A stretch of DNA of 9,774 bases from Chlamydiota bacterium (GCA_016866575.1 VGMA01000058.1:1-9774); one strand, 5' to 3'; positions 1 to 7,855 are shown, counted from the first letter of the stretch. Translations and numbers: made by a program. The notes: generated by a model from the letters alone, not told the origin.

Positions 1-270
1 GGAAGAGATTTAGGAAAAGTGCGTCTTTTAAACAATCTAGGAAGCGCTCTTGGGAAAAATAGTGCTGCAGATTTTTTAACCACACAAGATAACTGGCAAG
101 AAGGTGATCAAATCATCTTGCACACACTCTTTGAAGAAGATTCTAAAGAAAAAGATCTACTCTCTTTATTGCAAAAAAACAAAAATCTTTCCCCGAAAGC
201 TCTAGCAGAAATGATCCAAAGCACTCTTTTACCAAAAGAGCTCATTTTGACTTTTCAACGAATAGATTAA
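1..270 (+). CDS. C-terminal part of a SpoIIE/RsbU-like (PP2C-type) phosphatase, 5' end outside window
   Basis: The reading frame is open from base 1, so this is the last 89 codons of a longer gene; the GTG at 19 is internal, not a start. The end of the protein follows the order typical of SpoIIE/RsbU phosphatases: a small loop with GSALGKNS, then a strand 'EGDQIILHT' where the family has GD-x-LLLYTDG, then a helix ('KDLLSLLQKN', 'SPKALAEMIQ') and a final strand ending 'LILTFQRI' where the family has DDiTllvvr. These phosphatases dephosphorylate anti-sigma antagonist proteins in partner-switching regulation. The metal-binding Asp-Gly expected after the HT strand is replaced by Leu-Phe, and the DD near the end is Lys-Glu, so this domain may be degenerate or the assignment may be wrong. 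No strong terminator follows the stop. The family call is moderate and rests only on pattern likeness. Confidence 0.45.
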   Translation, partial: GRDLGKVRLLNNLGSALGKNSAADFLTTQDNWQEGDQIILHTLFEEDSKEKDLLSLLQKNKNLSPKALAEMIQSTLLPKELILTFQRID

Positions 271-319
271 AAACATTTCTTTAAAATTTTTAATTGTAAT
301 AGATTCATTAGATAAAATG

Positions 320-328
320 TGATATAAT
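320..328 (+). promoter_or_regulatory. Extended -10 promoter element (TGATATAAT) for the gene at 358
   Basis: A perfect TATAAT at 323-328 is preceded by TG with one base between, which is the extended -10 form. No good -35 box sits at the usual distance; the best is TAGATT at 300-305 with 17 bases of spacing. Transcription would start near 335, giving a leader of about 20 bases. This is the clearest promoter upstream of the 555-residue gene and suggests it is transcribed separately from the phosphatase-like gene. Confidence 0.6.
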
Positions 329-348
329 ATTGCTTTATTTTTGCAATA
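328..348 (+). repeat. Small inverted repeat at the predicted transcription start
   Basis: TATTGC (328-333) and GCAATA (343-348) are exact inverted copies separated by nine T-rich bases. The left arm overlaps the last base of the -10 box and the right arm ends at the ribosome binding site AAGG (348-351), six bases before the ATG at 358. It could be an operator half-site pair or a weak hairpin near the start of the mRNA; with only six base pairs it may also be chance in AT-rich DNA. Confidence 0.35.
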
Positions 349-357
349 AGGCTTTTT

Positions 358-2025
358 ATGTCATTTTATAATGATGCTATAAACAATGATCACCAAACAG
401 CCTATCAATACATTTTGCAAGGAAGAGCGCTTAGCGAAGCAGATACGTTAAGAGGCCGTCTTGATCTAGCCGGTGAAGATCGAGATATTCCTTATCGTAT
501 AGCGACTGCTTGTTTATTGTCTTCTGATGAAGAGCTTCATCAAGTAATCAACGAGTGGATTTTGACAAGAAGCGCGTTAACAAAAAATTCCTTTACAGAG
601 CCTCTGTACGATGATTTTAGTATCACAGCGATCACAAGAATGGTACTACAATGCCAAAATCTTTCCGAAGAAGCAAGAGCCCACGCTATAGATCATTTAT
701 TAAAACTTGAAGGGGAAAATCCCCAAACGGGTCTTCCTCTTTTTTGGGGACATTTTAGGATCGGCAGAAATTCAGAAAATCACGAACTGATGATTCTCAG
801 CGCTCAATTTTTCAAAAATCGCTTAGCAGGTATTGACAATCGCCAAGTAGAAGCAAAACTTCTATGGACTTTACAAGATATCCTCAATCTCGGCCTTCGC
901 GAATATAACTCCATTCCTTACATTGGCTATACTGTGAGCGCGCTTTTAAACATCTATGATTTTGGATCAGATGAAATGAAGGCTCTAGCTAAAGAAATAC
1001 TCGACAAAATATTTACTGATTACATGCTCAGCAGTTGTGATTACAAAATATTTCCTGACTTTTCAAGACAAGCTAGAAAAGTGCAAAATGATGCTCTTTA
1101 TTCCGATAATTCCTTAGAGCCATTTTTACGTGTTTGGAATAACGACCCGCTCTCTAGTGTATTAGAGCGCCACAGTAAACGGATTGCAGATGCAATACAC
1201 ACTAGCTATCGCCCGCCTGTTTTAGATCTGCAAGAGGGTGTGTATGTCGCAAAAAGAAGAAACAATTCCCTTTGGCAAGCTGTAGCAGAAATTGTAATAA
1301 AGGCTGTTTATGCAATCTTTGGCTGGCCAGATCCGGGCCCCATTTCTTATTCGCTTTTCGGAGGATTTTTTGTAGCGGCTAGAAAAAATTTTTATATACC
1401 GCAAGAATCAGGAAAATCAGAGAAAAGCTCCTTTGTACTCACAGGAGGAACAACAACGAGTTCTTGGTCACATTTTTGGCCGCAAGAGCAAGTATCAAGA
1501 CCTCCCATTTTTTTATCACAATCTTCTAAACAAACTGTTTTGACAGATACAGCTTACATAGCAAATAGATCAGAAAAACCAGGACTAGAGGCGCAAAAAA
1601 GAAACAACTCTTGTATCGATGACTGCTTTATGGCAGCTCAAGCTCCTATACAATTGCCAGAAGATGCAGAAATTCTTGCCGGTAATCTTACAGATGGAGC
1701 AATCGTTGAATTGCAATTAGGAGTTCGTGCATTTGTAAAAAGCTCTTCAGAATGTAGTTTGATGGCACTTTTTCCAAATTTGGATCCAGATAAAACACTT
1801 CAAGAATGGCAAGAAGAAGATTGTGATGCACTACTACAAACAATTTTATCCAATAACGACGAGATGAAAAATTGCTTTGTGTTTCCTGATAGCCAAAGAA
1901 GAGTTGAATTTGATATCCATGCTCCAAGACATCTATGGGCAATTACATCTAGAGGTCAAGCAAGAGATGCAAAAAATTGGAGTTGTTGGTTAGAAAAAAT
2001 GGAAATTGACGAAGAACAAATCTAA
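358..2025 (+). CDS. Heparinase/alginate-lyase-like protein (alpha/alpha toroid plus beta-sandwich), function unknown
   Basis: This is a 555-residue protein starting at ATG 358, with AAGG six bases upstream. Residues 1-280 are mostly helical and carry two motifs I associate with alpha/alpha-toroid polysaccharide-lyase-like proteins: 'SENHELMILSAQ' at 139-150 and 'REYNSIPYIGYTVSALLNIYDF' spread over 181-202, in which Asn, His and Tyr would lie in the barrel centre. After 'YRPP' (284-287) the protein changes to strand-rich sequence up to about residue 540, with 'FVLTGGTTTSSW' at 359-370, like the beta-sandwich second half of these enzymes. Catalytic activity and substrate are not shown. No signal peptide is visible at the N-terminus, so it is either cytoplasmic or exported by a route that does not use Sec. 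It is separated from the secretin by an AT-rich gap and seems monocistronic. Confidence 0.6.
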   Translation: MSFYNDAINNDHQTAYQYILQGRALSEADTLRGRLDLAGEDRDIPYRIATACLLSSDEELHQVINEWILTRSALTKNSFTEPLYDDFSITAITRMVLQCQNLSEEARAHAIDHLLKLEGENPQTGLPLFWGHFRIGRNSENHELMILSAQFFKNRLAGIDNRQVEAKLLWTLQDILNLGLREYNSIPYIGYTVSALLNIYDFGSDEMKALAKEILDKIFTDYMLSSCDYKIFPDFSRQARKVQNDALYSDNSLEPFLRVWNNDPLSSVLERHSKRIADAIHTSYRPPVLDLQEGVYVAKRRNNSLWQAVAEIVIKAVYAIFGWPDPGPISYSLFGGFFVAARKNFYIPQESGKSEKSSFVLTGGTTTSSWSHFWPQEQVSRPPIFLSQSSKQTVLTDTAYIANRSEKPGLEAQKRNNSCIDDCFMAAQAPIQLPEDAEILAGNLTDGAIVELQLGVRAFVKSSSECSLMALFPNLDPDKTLQEWQEEDCDALLQTILSNNDEMKNCFVFPDSQRRVEFDIHAPRHLWAITSRGQARDAKNWSCWLEKMEIDEEQI

Positions 2026-2082
2026 ACAAGTTTTCTTACAAAACAAAATGAAATTTTTTACAAAAAAATGTATAAAAATTTC

Positions 2083-2114
2083 TTTGAAAAATTTGATTTT
2101 TTTTGAAAATTTGA
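2083..2114 (+). repeat. Short AT-rich direct repeat upstream of the secretin gene
   Basis: TTTGAAAAATTTGA (2083-2096) recurs as TTTGAAAATTTGA (2102-2114), one A shorter, starting 19 bases later. It lies in the 177-base gap between the lyase-like gene and the secretin start. Such phased A/T tracts may bend DNA or bind a regulator, but the composition is so biased that chance is a real alternative. Confidence 0.3.
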
Positions 2115-2139
2115 ACGAAACCTTCTCAATATGAGTGAG

Positions 2140-2159
2140 TTTTTTCTTTAAAGAAAAAA
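2140..2159 (+). repeat. Perfect 20-base palindrome upstream of the secretin gene
   Basis: The sequence reads T6-C-T3-A3-G-A6 and equals its own reverse complement over all 20 bases, centred between 2149 and 2150. It has no loop and only two G:C pairs, so it is a poor intrinsic terminator; a dimeric-regulator site is more plausible. It ends 43 bases before the probable secretin ATG at 2203. I could not place a convincing -35/-10 pair in this gap, so its position relative to the transcription start is unknown. Confidence 0.4.
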
Positions 2160-2202
2160 GTTTGCATAAATGTGATTCATATCTTAGGATGTGAAAAATA
2201 GT

Positions 2203-5200
2203 ATGTATAACAAGCCCAGGCTCATTTACAGTTTATTGTTTCTCTCTTGGCTTTGTATGCCAATAGTTTTTTCTGCTGAAAAAACAAAAGAGGGTTACAC
2301 AATTAACTTTGATAACGTCAATATCAAAGAGTTCGTCCGTTTTATCAGTAAAATCGGAAAAGTGAACTTCTATTTTGATGAGCAAGAACTCAATTTCAAT
2401 GTAACCATTGTTTCAGAAGAAGAAACCAGTCTTTCAAATGTCATTTCTGCTTTGGTGCAAGTTTTACGTATTCACGACATGCAGCTTTTACAAGAAGGTC
2501 AAAATTACATCATTCATAAACGAAGTGATGTAAAGCAAATACCAAGAGTTGTATCTTCTCAAAATCCTCTTCAAGAGGGAGAACATCCGGCGATTATTAC
2601 TAAAGTATTCCAGATCGAAAACGGCAATCCTACAAGAATGGCCTCACTTATCTCCCCTCTTTTATCGCTTCAAGCCCAAGTGGAAGTATCTGCTGACACA
2701 CGCCAATTGATCATTACAGATACAAGCGCTAGCATCAATAATGTCTCTTTACTTTTAAAAAGCATCGATACTGTAAATAGTACAATTGGGATGTATAGCT
2801 ATGTAGCAACTTCAGCTGATGTAGTGACTTTAGCAGCTACTGCTACTGATATCGTAAAGCTTCTTGCAACAGAGACTCCTACTTTGCTCATTCCGCAGCC
2901 TCAAACAAATACGATTTTTGTTGTTTCAAGCGCTGCATTTTCTGATAAAGTACTCAATATATTAGCGCAGCTAGATGGTCATCAAGGTTCAGCTAAAAAT
3001 CTCGACGCGACCAATACTCTCAACTATACCATTCAGCAAGGCACCCCTGAATCGATCATCAAATCGTTAAAAGATTTGATTGCCCAGGCGCAAGATCAGG
3101 GATTTGATACTACTTCATTACTCAGGGTAGTTGAAAAATCGCAATTTGTAGCTAGAACAAATTCTCTTGTTTTTGTCGGAACAGAAGCTGATCTGACTGT
3201 AATTAAAAAATTTTTAGAAAGCATCTATCAAGCAGCTGTCGCTTCCTCTTCTTTTTATCTTTTCAATGCAGGCGAAATACCTATCCAAGAGCTCATCACG
3301 ATTTTGCATGAAATCACAGATCATTCAGCAAAAGATGGCATACTTAATCCCGCTTTGATGAATAGCATTACAAATGCAAAAGTACTGCCTCAAATCAATT
3401 CGATGCTGTTTGTAGGTGATGCTGCAACGTTAAATGATCTAAAATCCTTGCTTGCATCCATACAGATTTCTTATAACGAAGAAATCCAGATTTCAGGACC
3501 GATGCGTTTTTGGATCTACCAGATCAAGAATGCACAAGAAGAGCAGATTAGAAAGTCTTTACATCAGCTAGCTGACTCTTTAGAGATTAGCAATTACACA
3601 GACAGCTCGTTGATCGAAGCGATTGACAGCATGCAGTGGATCAAATCGACAAATTCCTTGATTTTTACAGGTCACGATAAAGCGTTAATTGAGCTACAAA
3701 CGATTCTTCCAAATTTTGATATTTCTCCAGATCTTTCAAAAACAGCTCTCAATCAAATCAGCCCAAGCACAAACTTTATTGCCTTCAGACCGCAAATGGT
3801 ATCTCCTCTATATGTAGTAGATGCATTGCACTCTTTAGCAAAAAATTTAGAAGAAGCGCACTTAGCATCGCCTGATCTACTCAATACTCTTAAATCTAGC
3901 CGTCTTGATAAAACTTCTGATCAAGTAATTATCACAGGAACTCCTTCTTCTCTTGAAAGAGTGAATGTAATTTTAACAGATCTTGATCAAGAACATGGCT
4001 CTACCCTTCACCAGAAAAACACGTTTACCGTTCCTATCAATTTTGCGAACAAATCGATCATTGAAAATAGCTTGAATGATTTTGCACGCTCATTGCCACA
4101 AAATGATACAGCTGTAGAAATGATCAAAACCATGCGCTGGCTTCCTGATTCACAAATGCTTGTTTTCCAAGGAAGCGCTGCTGACATGAACAAAATACGT
4201 GCTGTGATTGAGCGTGTCGATGTTAAAGCAAGTAGCGGAACGACCTCCACTTTTAACGTAGTAAAGCTTGAAAATGCGAAAGGAAACGTTGTGATCGAAG
4301 AGTTGAAATCGACTGCAAAACGCCTTTCTATGGATGGGCACACTCCTCGCTCTTTAATTGATACTCTAAACTCTGCTACTTGGAATCCTAATTCAGGGAC
4401 CATCCTTTTAACAGGAACCAAAGGAGATATCGATCAAGCAAAAGAGCTAATCGCTACTTTTGATATCATCTCTCGCGATCCGAGATCAGGCCAGGCAACC
4501 ACAACATTTGCGGTGGTAAAAATTATCAATGCAAAAGGCAGCACTGTTGTTGAGGAGTTAAAAATAACAGCTAAGCGCCTTTCTCTTGATAGCCAAACGC
4601 AACGCTCACTAATCGACACTCTCAATTCTGCTACTTGGAATCCTAACTCTGGAACAATTTTACTCACAGGAACTAAAGCAGATATAGACCAAGTTAAAGA
4701 GCTAATAGCAAATTATGATGTCGCATCAGCTCCTATTGAAGGAACCTATACTGATCTATACAAGTTAGAATATATCACTCCTGAAGAAGCAAAAACGCTG
4801 CTTTTGGGAATTGCAGAACATGCGATCGCTCAAGGAAAAAATGATTTCACTAAGCAGCTTTCAGACACGATTGATACAATACGTGTGGTTCCAAATACCA
4901 ACGCGATCCAGTTCGTAGGAACACCTGCTGTAAACAAAAAAATTGAAGATTGGCTAAAAACATTAGATACACCTGCTAATGCGCAAGGTAGAGTCAAACA
5001 GATTTCAGGAACGTCATTCTTTATCTATCAGGTAAAAAACACCACACCTCAAGATCTATTAGCCCATCTACAAATGATTGCTAAGGATTTAACTCAGCAG
5101 GTAAAAAAAGCAGGGCCTAATATCGATAGTTCAGCGGATATTGCTGTGATTAACACCATTGAAGGAGCTAGGGTATTGCCTCCTCCGCAAAATGGAATTG

Positions 5201-6759
5201 TCTTTACAGGCTCGAGTGCTGCTTTAGCAAAAATCCAATCGATGCTTTCTTATCTCGATGTGGGAGGAAAGCCGCAAGCTCCTAGAGAGGCGCCTGAAGG
5301 CTATCAGATTTATTCTCCTAAGCAAGTTCCGGGCAACGATTTGATCCAATATCTCAAGCACTTTGAGCAGCAGCTTGTTGCTTCCGGCGTTCAAGAGCAA
5401 TCGATGTCTGAAGTGATCGATCACCTCACATATGTTGAAAAAACCAACTCGATTATTGTATCAGGGGCCAATAGTGCAGTACAAAAAGTGATGGCTTTAC
5501 TTGAGCGCTTTGATGTCTCCGGAGGAGCCGCTCCTCAAGGAGAACAAGCTATAGAGATGATCGCTCCCGATACAGGCTTTTTGAATTACAAAATCCAGTT
5601 CCATAATGGATCAGACATTGTCGAAGCTTTAAAAGCGATCGGGCAAGATCTTAAATCTGGCAAAGATGGCAAAACACAAACCTTGATGGAAGCGATCCAA
5701 TCTGTACAGTGGATCCCTGTGACAAACTCATTGATCGCTTCTGGCGAGCCTAAAATTTTGACAAAAGTCAAAGAGCTAATCGAAAGTATCGATCAGCCAT
5801 TAAAGCAGGTTTTTATCGAGGTCTTGGTTCTTGAGACTCATATTACCGACCTTCTTGATTTTGGACTACGCTGGGCAAATCACGGGGCATACAATGATCA
5901 GCTGGCTTGGGGTCTTGGTAATTTCCCGCAAAATGATGGAGCTTCAAGCTTTGCAGCAGCCATTCCCAAAATCAATGGCAAAGTTGGCCCTAAAGGATCT
6001 GATATACCAGTAGTAGATGCCGGCTACCTTGGAGTGATTGGAGATATTATCACCTTTAAAGGCAATGCCTACGCAACACTTGGATCTCTTTTGACAGCGA
6101 TTAAAAGTGATGGAGATATTACTGTAGTACTTAGCCAAAAAATTATCACTCAGGATAACCGCAATTCCAAAATCTTCGTTGGTGATAACGTTCCATTTAC
6201 AGGATCGCTAGTTACTACAGCAGGTTTAAGCCAAACGACAAACGCAAACCTTGAATACCGCAACATCGGCGTTACCTTGAGTATCACCCCGTTTGTGGGC
6301 AATAATGGCGTTGTCACATTAGACATCGATGAAGAAATCTCTGAAGAAGAAAATACAGGATCTACATCAGGAAACTCTGTAAATAGCCAGTCTGTAAACG
6401 GCATTCGCACATCAAAAACTAGCATGATGACTAGAGCTCATGTTCCTGATCGCCATTTCTTAATCTTAAGTGGAATGATCAGAAACAGTACAACACGTCT
6501 AAAGTCTGGAATACCATGTCTTGGGGGCTTACCACTTATTGGCGCCGCATTTAGTGAAATTCAAAAGGTGACAGAAAAGAAAAATGTGATTATCTTTGTG
6601 AAACCGCATATAGTTGATTCTCCACAGATCTATGAGCAAATTACAAGACAACAAGAATTACTTTTTGGCAGCTCATCACAGTCTAACCAAGAAGATTTCC
6701 AAGCTGGAATCGAAATTGTCCGCTCTCCGGACGATGAAGAGTATATTTCTAACGATTAG
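2203..6759 (+). CDS. Giant GspD-type outer-membrane secretin with about 13 N-modules
   Basis: This is an outer-membrane secretin subunit; secretins form multimeric channels for type II, type III, type IV pilus or phage export. The signal peptide is residues 1-25 (MYNKPRLIYS start, hydrophobic core, cut after VFSA). An N0-like domain occupies 31-106. About 13 N1-like modules follow from 130 to 1197. The secretin domain is 1202-1472, with 'QVFIEVLVLE', 'GDNVPFTGS' (VPFTGS at 1330-1335), 'GIPCLGGLPLIG' and 'NVIIFVKPHIV' in the canonical order. The tail to 1518 is acidic and Ser/Gln-rich. Classical GspD has N0 plus three N domains, so this periplasmic part is several-fold expanded. An in-frame GTG at 2191 would add four residues, but AGGA (2186-2189) is one base from it and 13 bases from the ATG, so I prefer 2203. 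The next gene overlaps by 26 bases. Which secretion system it serves is not shown. Confidence 0.9.
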   Translation: MYNKPRLIYSLLFLSWLCMPIVFSAEKTKEGYTINFDNVNIKEFVRFISKIGKVNFYFDEQELNFNVTIVSEEETSLSNVISALVQVLRIHDMQLLQEGQNYIIHKRSDVKQIPRVVSSQNPLQEGEHPAIITKVFQIENGNPTRMASLISPLLSLQAQVEVSADTRQLIITDTSASINNVSLLLKSIDTVNSTIGMYSYVATSADVVTLAATATDIVKLLATETPTLLIPQPQTNTIFVVSSAAFSDKVLNILAQLDGHQGSAKNLDATNTLNYTIQQGTPESIIKSLKDLIAQAQDQGFDTTSLLRVVEKSQFVARTNSLVFVGTEADLTVIKKFLESIYQAAVASSSFYLFNAGEIPIQELITILHEITDHSAKDGILNPALMNSITNAKVLPQINSMLFVGDAATLNDLKSLLASIQISYNEEIQISGPMRFWIYQIKNAQEEQIRKSLHQLADSLEISNYTDSSLIEAIDSMQWIKSTNSLIFTGHDKALIELQTILPNFDISPDLSKTALNQISPSTNFIAFRPQMVSPLYVVDALHSLAKNLEEAHLASPDLLNTLKSSRLDKTSDQVIITGTPSSLERVNVILTDLDQEHGSTLHQKNTFTVPINFANKSIIENSLNDFARSLPQNDTAVEMIKTMRWLPDSQMLVFQGSAADMNKIRAVIERVDVKASSGTTSTFNVVKLENAKGNVVIEELKSTAKRLSMDGHTPRSLIDTLNSATWNPNSGTILLTGTKGDIDQAKELIATFDIISRDPRSGQATTTFAVVKIINAKGSTVVEELKITAKRLSLDSQTQRSLIDTLNSATWNPNSGTILLTGTKADIDQVKELIANYDVASAPIEGTYTDLYKLEYITPEEAKTLLLGIAEHAIAQGKNDFTKQLSDTIDTIRVVPNTNAIQFVGTPAVNKKIEDWLKTLDTPANAQGRVKQISGTSFFIYQVKNTTPQDLLAHLQMIAKDLTQQVKKAGPNIDSSADIAVINTIEGARVLPPPQNGIVFTGSSAALAKIQSMLSYLDVGGKPQAPREAPEGYQIYSPKQVPGNDLIQYLKHFEQQLVASGVQEQSMSEVIDHLTYVEKTNSIIVSGANSAVQKVMALLERFDVSGGAAPQGEQAIEMIAPDTGFLNYKIQFHNGSDIVEALKAIGQDLKSGKDGKTQTLMEAIQSVQWIPVTNSLIASGEPKILTKVKELIESIDQPLKQVFIEVLVLETHITDLLDFGLRWANHGAYNDQLAWGLGNFPQNDGASSFAAAIPKINGKVGPKGSDIPVVDAGYLGVIGDIITFKGNAYATLGSLLTAIKSDGDITVVLSQKIITQDNRNSKIFVGDNVPFTGSLVTTAGLSQTTNANLEYRNIGVTLSITPFVGNNGVVTLDIDEEISEEENTGSTSGNSVNSQSVNGIRTSKTSMMTRAHVPDRHFLILSGMIRNSTTRLKSGIPCLGGLPLIGAAFSEIQKVTEKKNVIIFVKPHIVDSPQIYEQITRQQELLFGSSSQSNQEDFQAGIEIVRSPDDEEYISND
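2590..5793 (+). repeat. Array of about 13 N1-like protein modules inside the secretin
   Basis: The modules lie at residues 130-190, 199-258, 271-342, 348-420, 434-507, 523-595, 605-673, 682-754, 767-839, 849-922, 937-1019, 1032-1105 and 1125-1197, numbered from ATG 2203. Most follow one plan: a strand like 'F-I-Y-Q-I-K-N', a helix of about 15 residues, a variable loop, a helix 'SLI-x-x-I', a strand with a W or V-P and 'TNS', a strand 'LIFTG', and a last helix ending in 'LD' or 'FD'. The first two are shorter, lack the middle helix and are closest to ordinary secretin N domains. The unit boundaries were set by eye. Confidence 0.8.
4246..4719 (+). repeat. Near-duplicate pair of secretin modules (modules 8 and 9)
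   Basis: Module 8 (4246-4464) and module 9 (4501-4719) are each 73 residues, offset by 255 bases. By my count they share 57 of 73 residues, far more than any other two modules. A block of 25 residues is identical (4348-4422 and 4603-4677), yet 14 of those 25 codons differ synonymously. The copies are therefore not a fresh DNA duplication; either the duplication is old and the protein surface is constrained, or it is exchanged by selection. Confidence 0.85.
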
Positions 6760-7855
6760 TCTATCACTAATCTGTTGCCAGCTCTACTCTGAAAGCACCG
6801 TAAAACTTGATTATTCTCTACAAGACAAGTACCTTCTTGAATTAGAGCACCCTTTTTCTCCGCTAACAGCCGATGAAATGCTTTCTGACTGGGGAAAAGA
6901 ATATAAAATAGCGCAGCACTTTGCAAAAAAACTCGATCTATATCCGGCCATCTTGTCGTTTAGAAGAGCAGAAGCGCTTGTACCCCCTTTTGATAGCCTT
7001 AGATTGAGAGAAATTCAATACAACATTTTATTTTGCTACTACATCGGCAAAAAATATGTAGAAGTAATCGATGCTTTTGAGCACTCAAGCTTAGTGCATG
7101 CAGATGACACTTTTGTGGCATATAAAGATCTTCTTGCCATGCTTTTTGATGCATACCACAAAACCAAGTCTATGGAAAAAGCAAAATGGATCCTCAATGT
7201 CATGCAAAGACATTTTCCTAGTGAAGGAAGAAGGCTTGTACTTACTCAATCAATTTATGACAAAGAGACCTTCTCCCTTAAAGAATTATCGTCTGATAAT
7301 ACAGCAAAACTCTGTCTAGAAGATATTTTGGCAACTCTTTATCACAAGAAAAAGAGCGAGACAGAAGCAGGAGCGCTCTATCTAATCTCTCATGCCTATG
7401 AAAATTTTGAAGAGGATTACAACCTTTCAGAAAAGTTTAGCCCTGTATTAGCTGAACAAGTTAAATACCTTTCGCAATACGCAGCAGCGCAAGAAGGGAT
7501 CAATTCTTTACTCTCCAATTACGATGCACTAAAAAAATCCCCTAGGACTGCCGCTATGTTGAATGCTGCTTTACCGGGAGCGGGATATTTTTATTTAGGT
7601 CAAAAACAAACAGCTATTACCTCTTTGCTCATCAATTCTCTTTTTATTTTTACTACCGCGCACTTCATTAAGGAAAAAAATATTCCTGCAGCAATCCTAA
7701 CGGCAAGCTTTGAAATGGGCTGGTATGTTGGAGGAATCCAAGGGGCCACAAAAGCTGCAGATTTTTATAACCAAAGGCTTTATGAGCAATGCGCCCACAA
7801 GCAAATGGTCGCTCACCGCCTTTATCCTAGTTTGATGCTTAGTTATGGTTTTTAG
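6734..7855 (+). CDS. Exported TPR-like helical protein with a C-terminal membrane module
   Basis: The frame is open further upstream to 6614, but the ATG at 6734 starts a clean signal peptide (MKSIFLTISLSLICC then QLYS), so I choose it; this gives 373 residues and a 26-base overlap with the secretin gene. Residues 50-265 are helical with TPR-like pairs, for example 'YPAILSFRRAEALVP' and 'SMEKAKWILNVMQRHFP'. The C-terminal part has the motif 'LNAALPGAGYFYLGQ' (276-290), a hydrophobic segment at about 292-312, another at about 317-336, and 'EMGWYVGGIQGATKAADFYN'. This Pro-Gly-Ala-Gly plus GWY-GG-GA signature recalls a small membrane family (DUF5683-like) often seen next to yidD-like genes, as here. 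It probably sits in the envelope facing the periplasm. A specific activity cannot be given. Confidence 0.7.
   Translation: MKSIFLTISLSLICCQLYSESTVKLDYSLQDKYLLELEHPFSPLTADEMLSDWGKEYKIAQHFAKKLDLYPAILSFRRAEALVPPFDSLRLREIQYNILFCYYIGKKYVEVIDAFEHSSLVHADDTFVAYKDLLAMLFDAYHKTKSMEKAKWILNVMQRHFPSEGRRLVLTQSIYDKETFSLKELSSDNTAKLCLEDILATLYHKKKSETEAGALYLISHAYENFEEDYNLSEKFSPVLAEQVKYLSQYAAAQEGINSLLSNYDALKKSPRTAAMLNAALPGAGYFYLGQKQTAITSLLINSLFIFTTAHFIKEKNIPAAILTASFEMGWYVGGIQGATKAADFYNQRLYEQCAHKQMVAHRLYPSLMLSYGF

Noticed and set aside
2131..2151. Six-codon leader peptide (ATG at 2131) before the secretin
   Set aside because: It has no ribosome binding site and no codon pattern or hairpins that would suggest attenuation.
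2026..2202. Standard -35/-10 promoter for the secretin operon
   Set aside because: TATAAA at 2071-2076 and TATCTT at 2180-2185 have no acceptable -35 box at 16-18 bases; in such AT-rich DNA they are expected by chance.
4008..4421. 137-codon open frame on the minus strand inside the secretin gene
   Set aside because: It is antisense to the secretin module array; its internal repetition simply mirrors the repeats on the plus strand.
6614..6733. Possible 40-residue N-terminal extension of the TPR-like protein, overlapping the secretin gene by 146 bases
   Set aside because: The extension lies wholly within secretin coding sequence, and the ATG at 6734 begins a normal signal peptide; an internal signal peptide after 40 polar residues is less likely.
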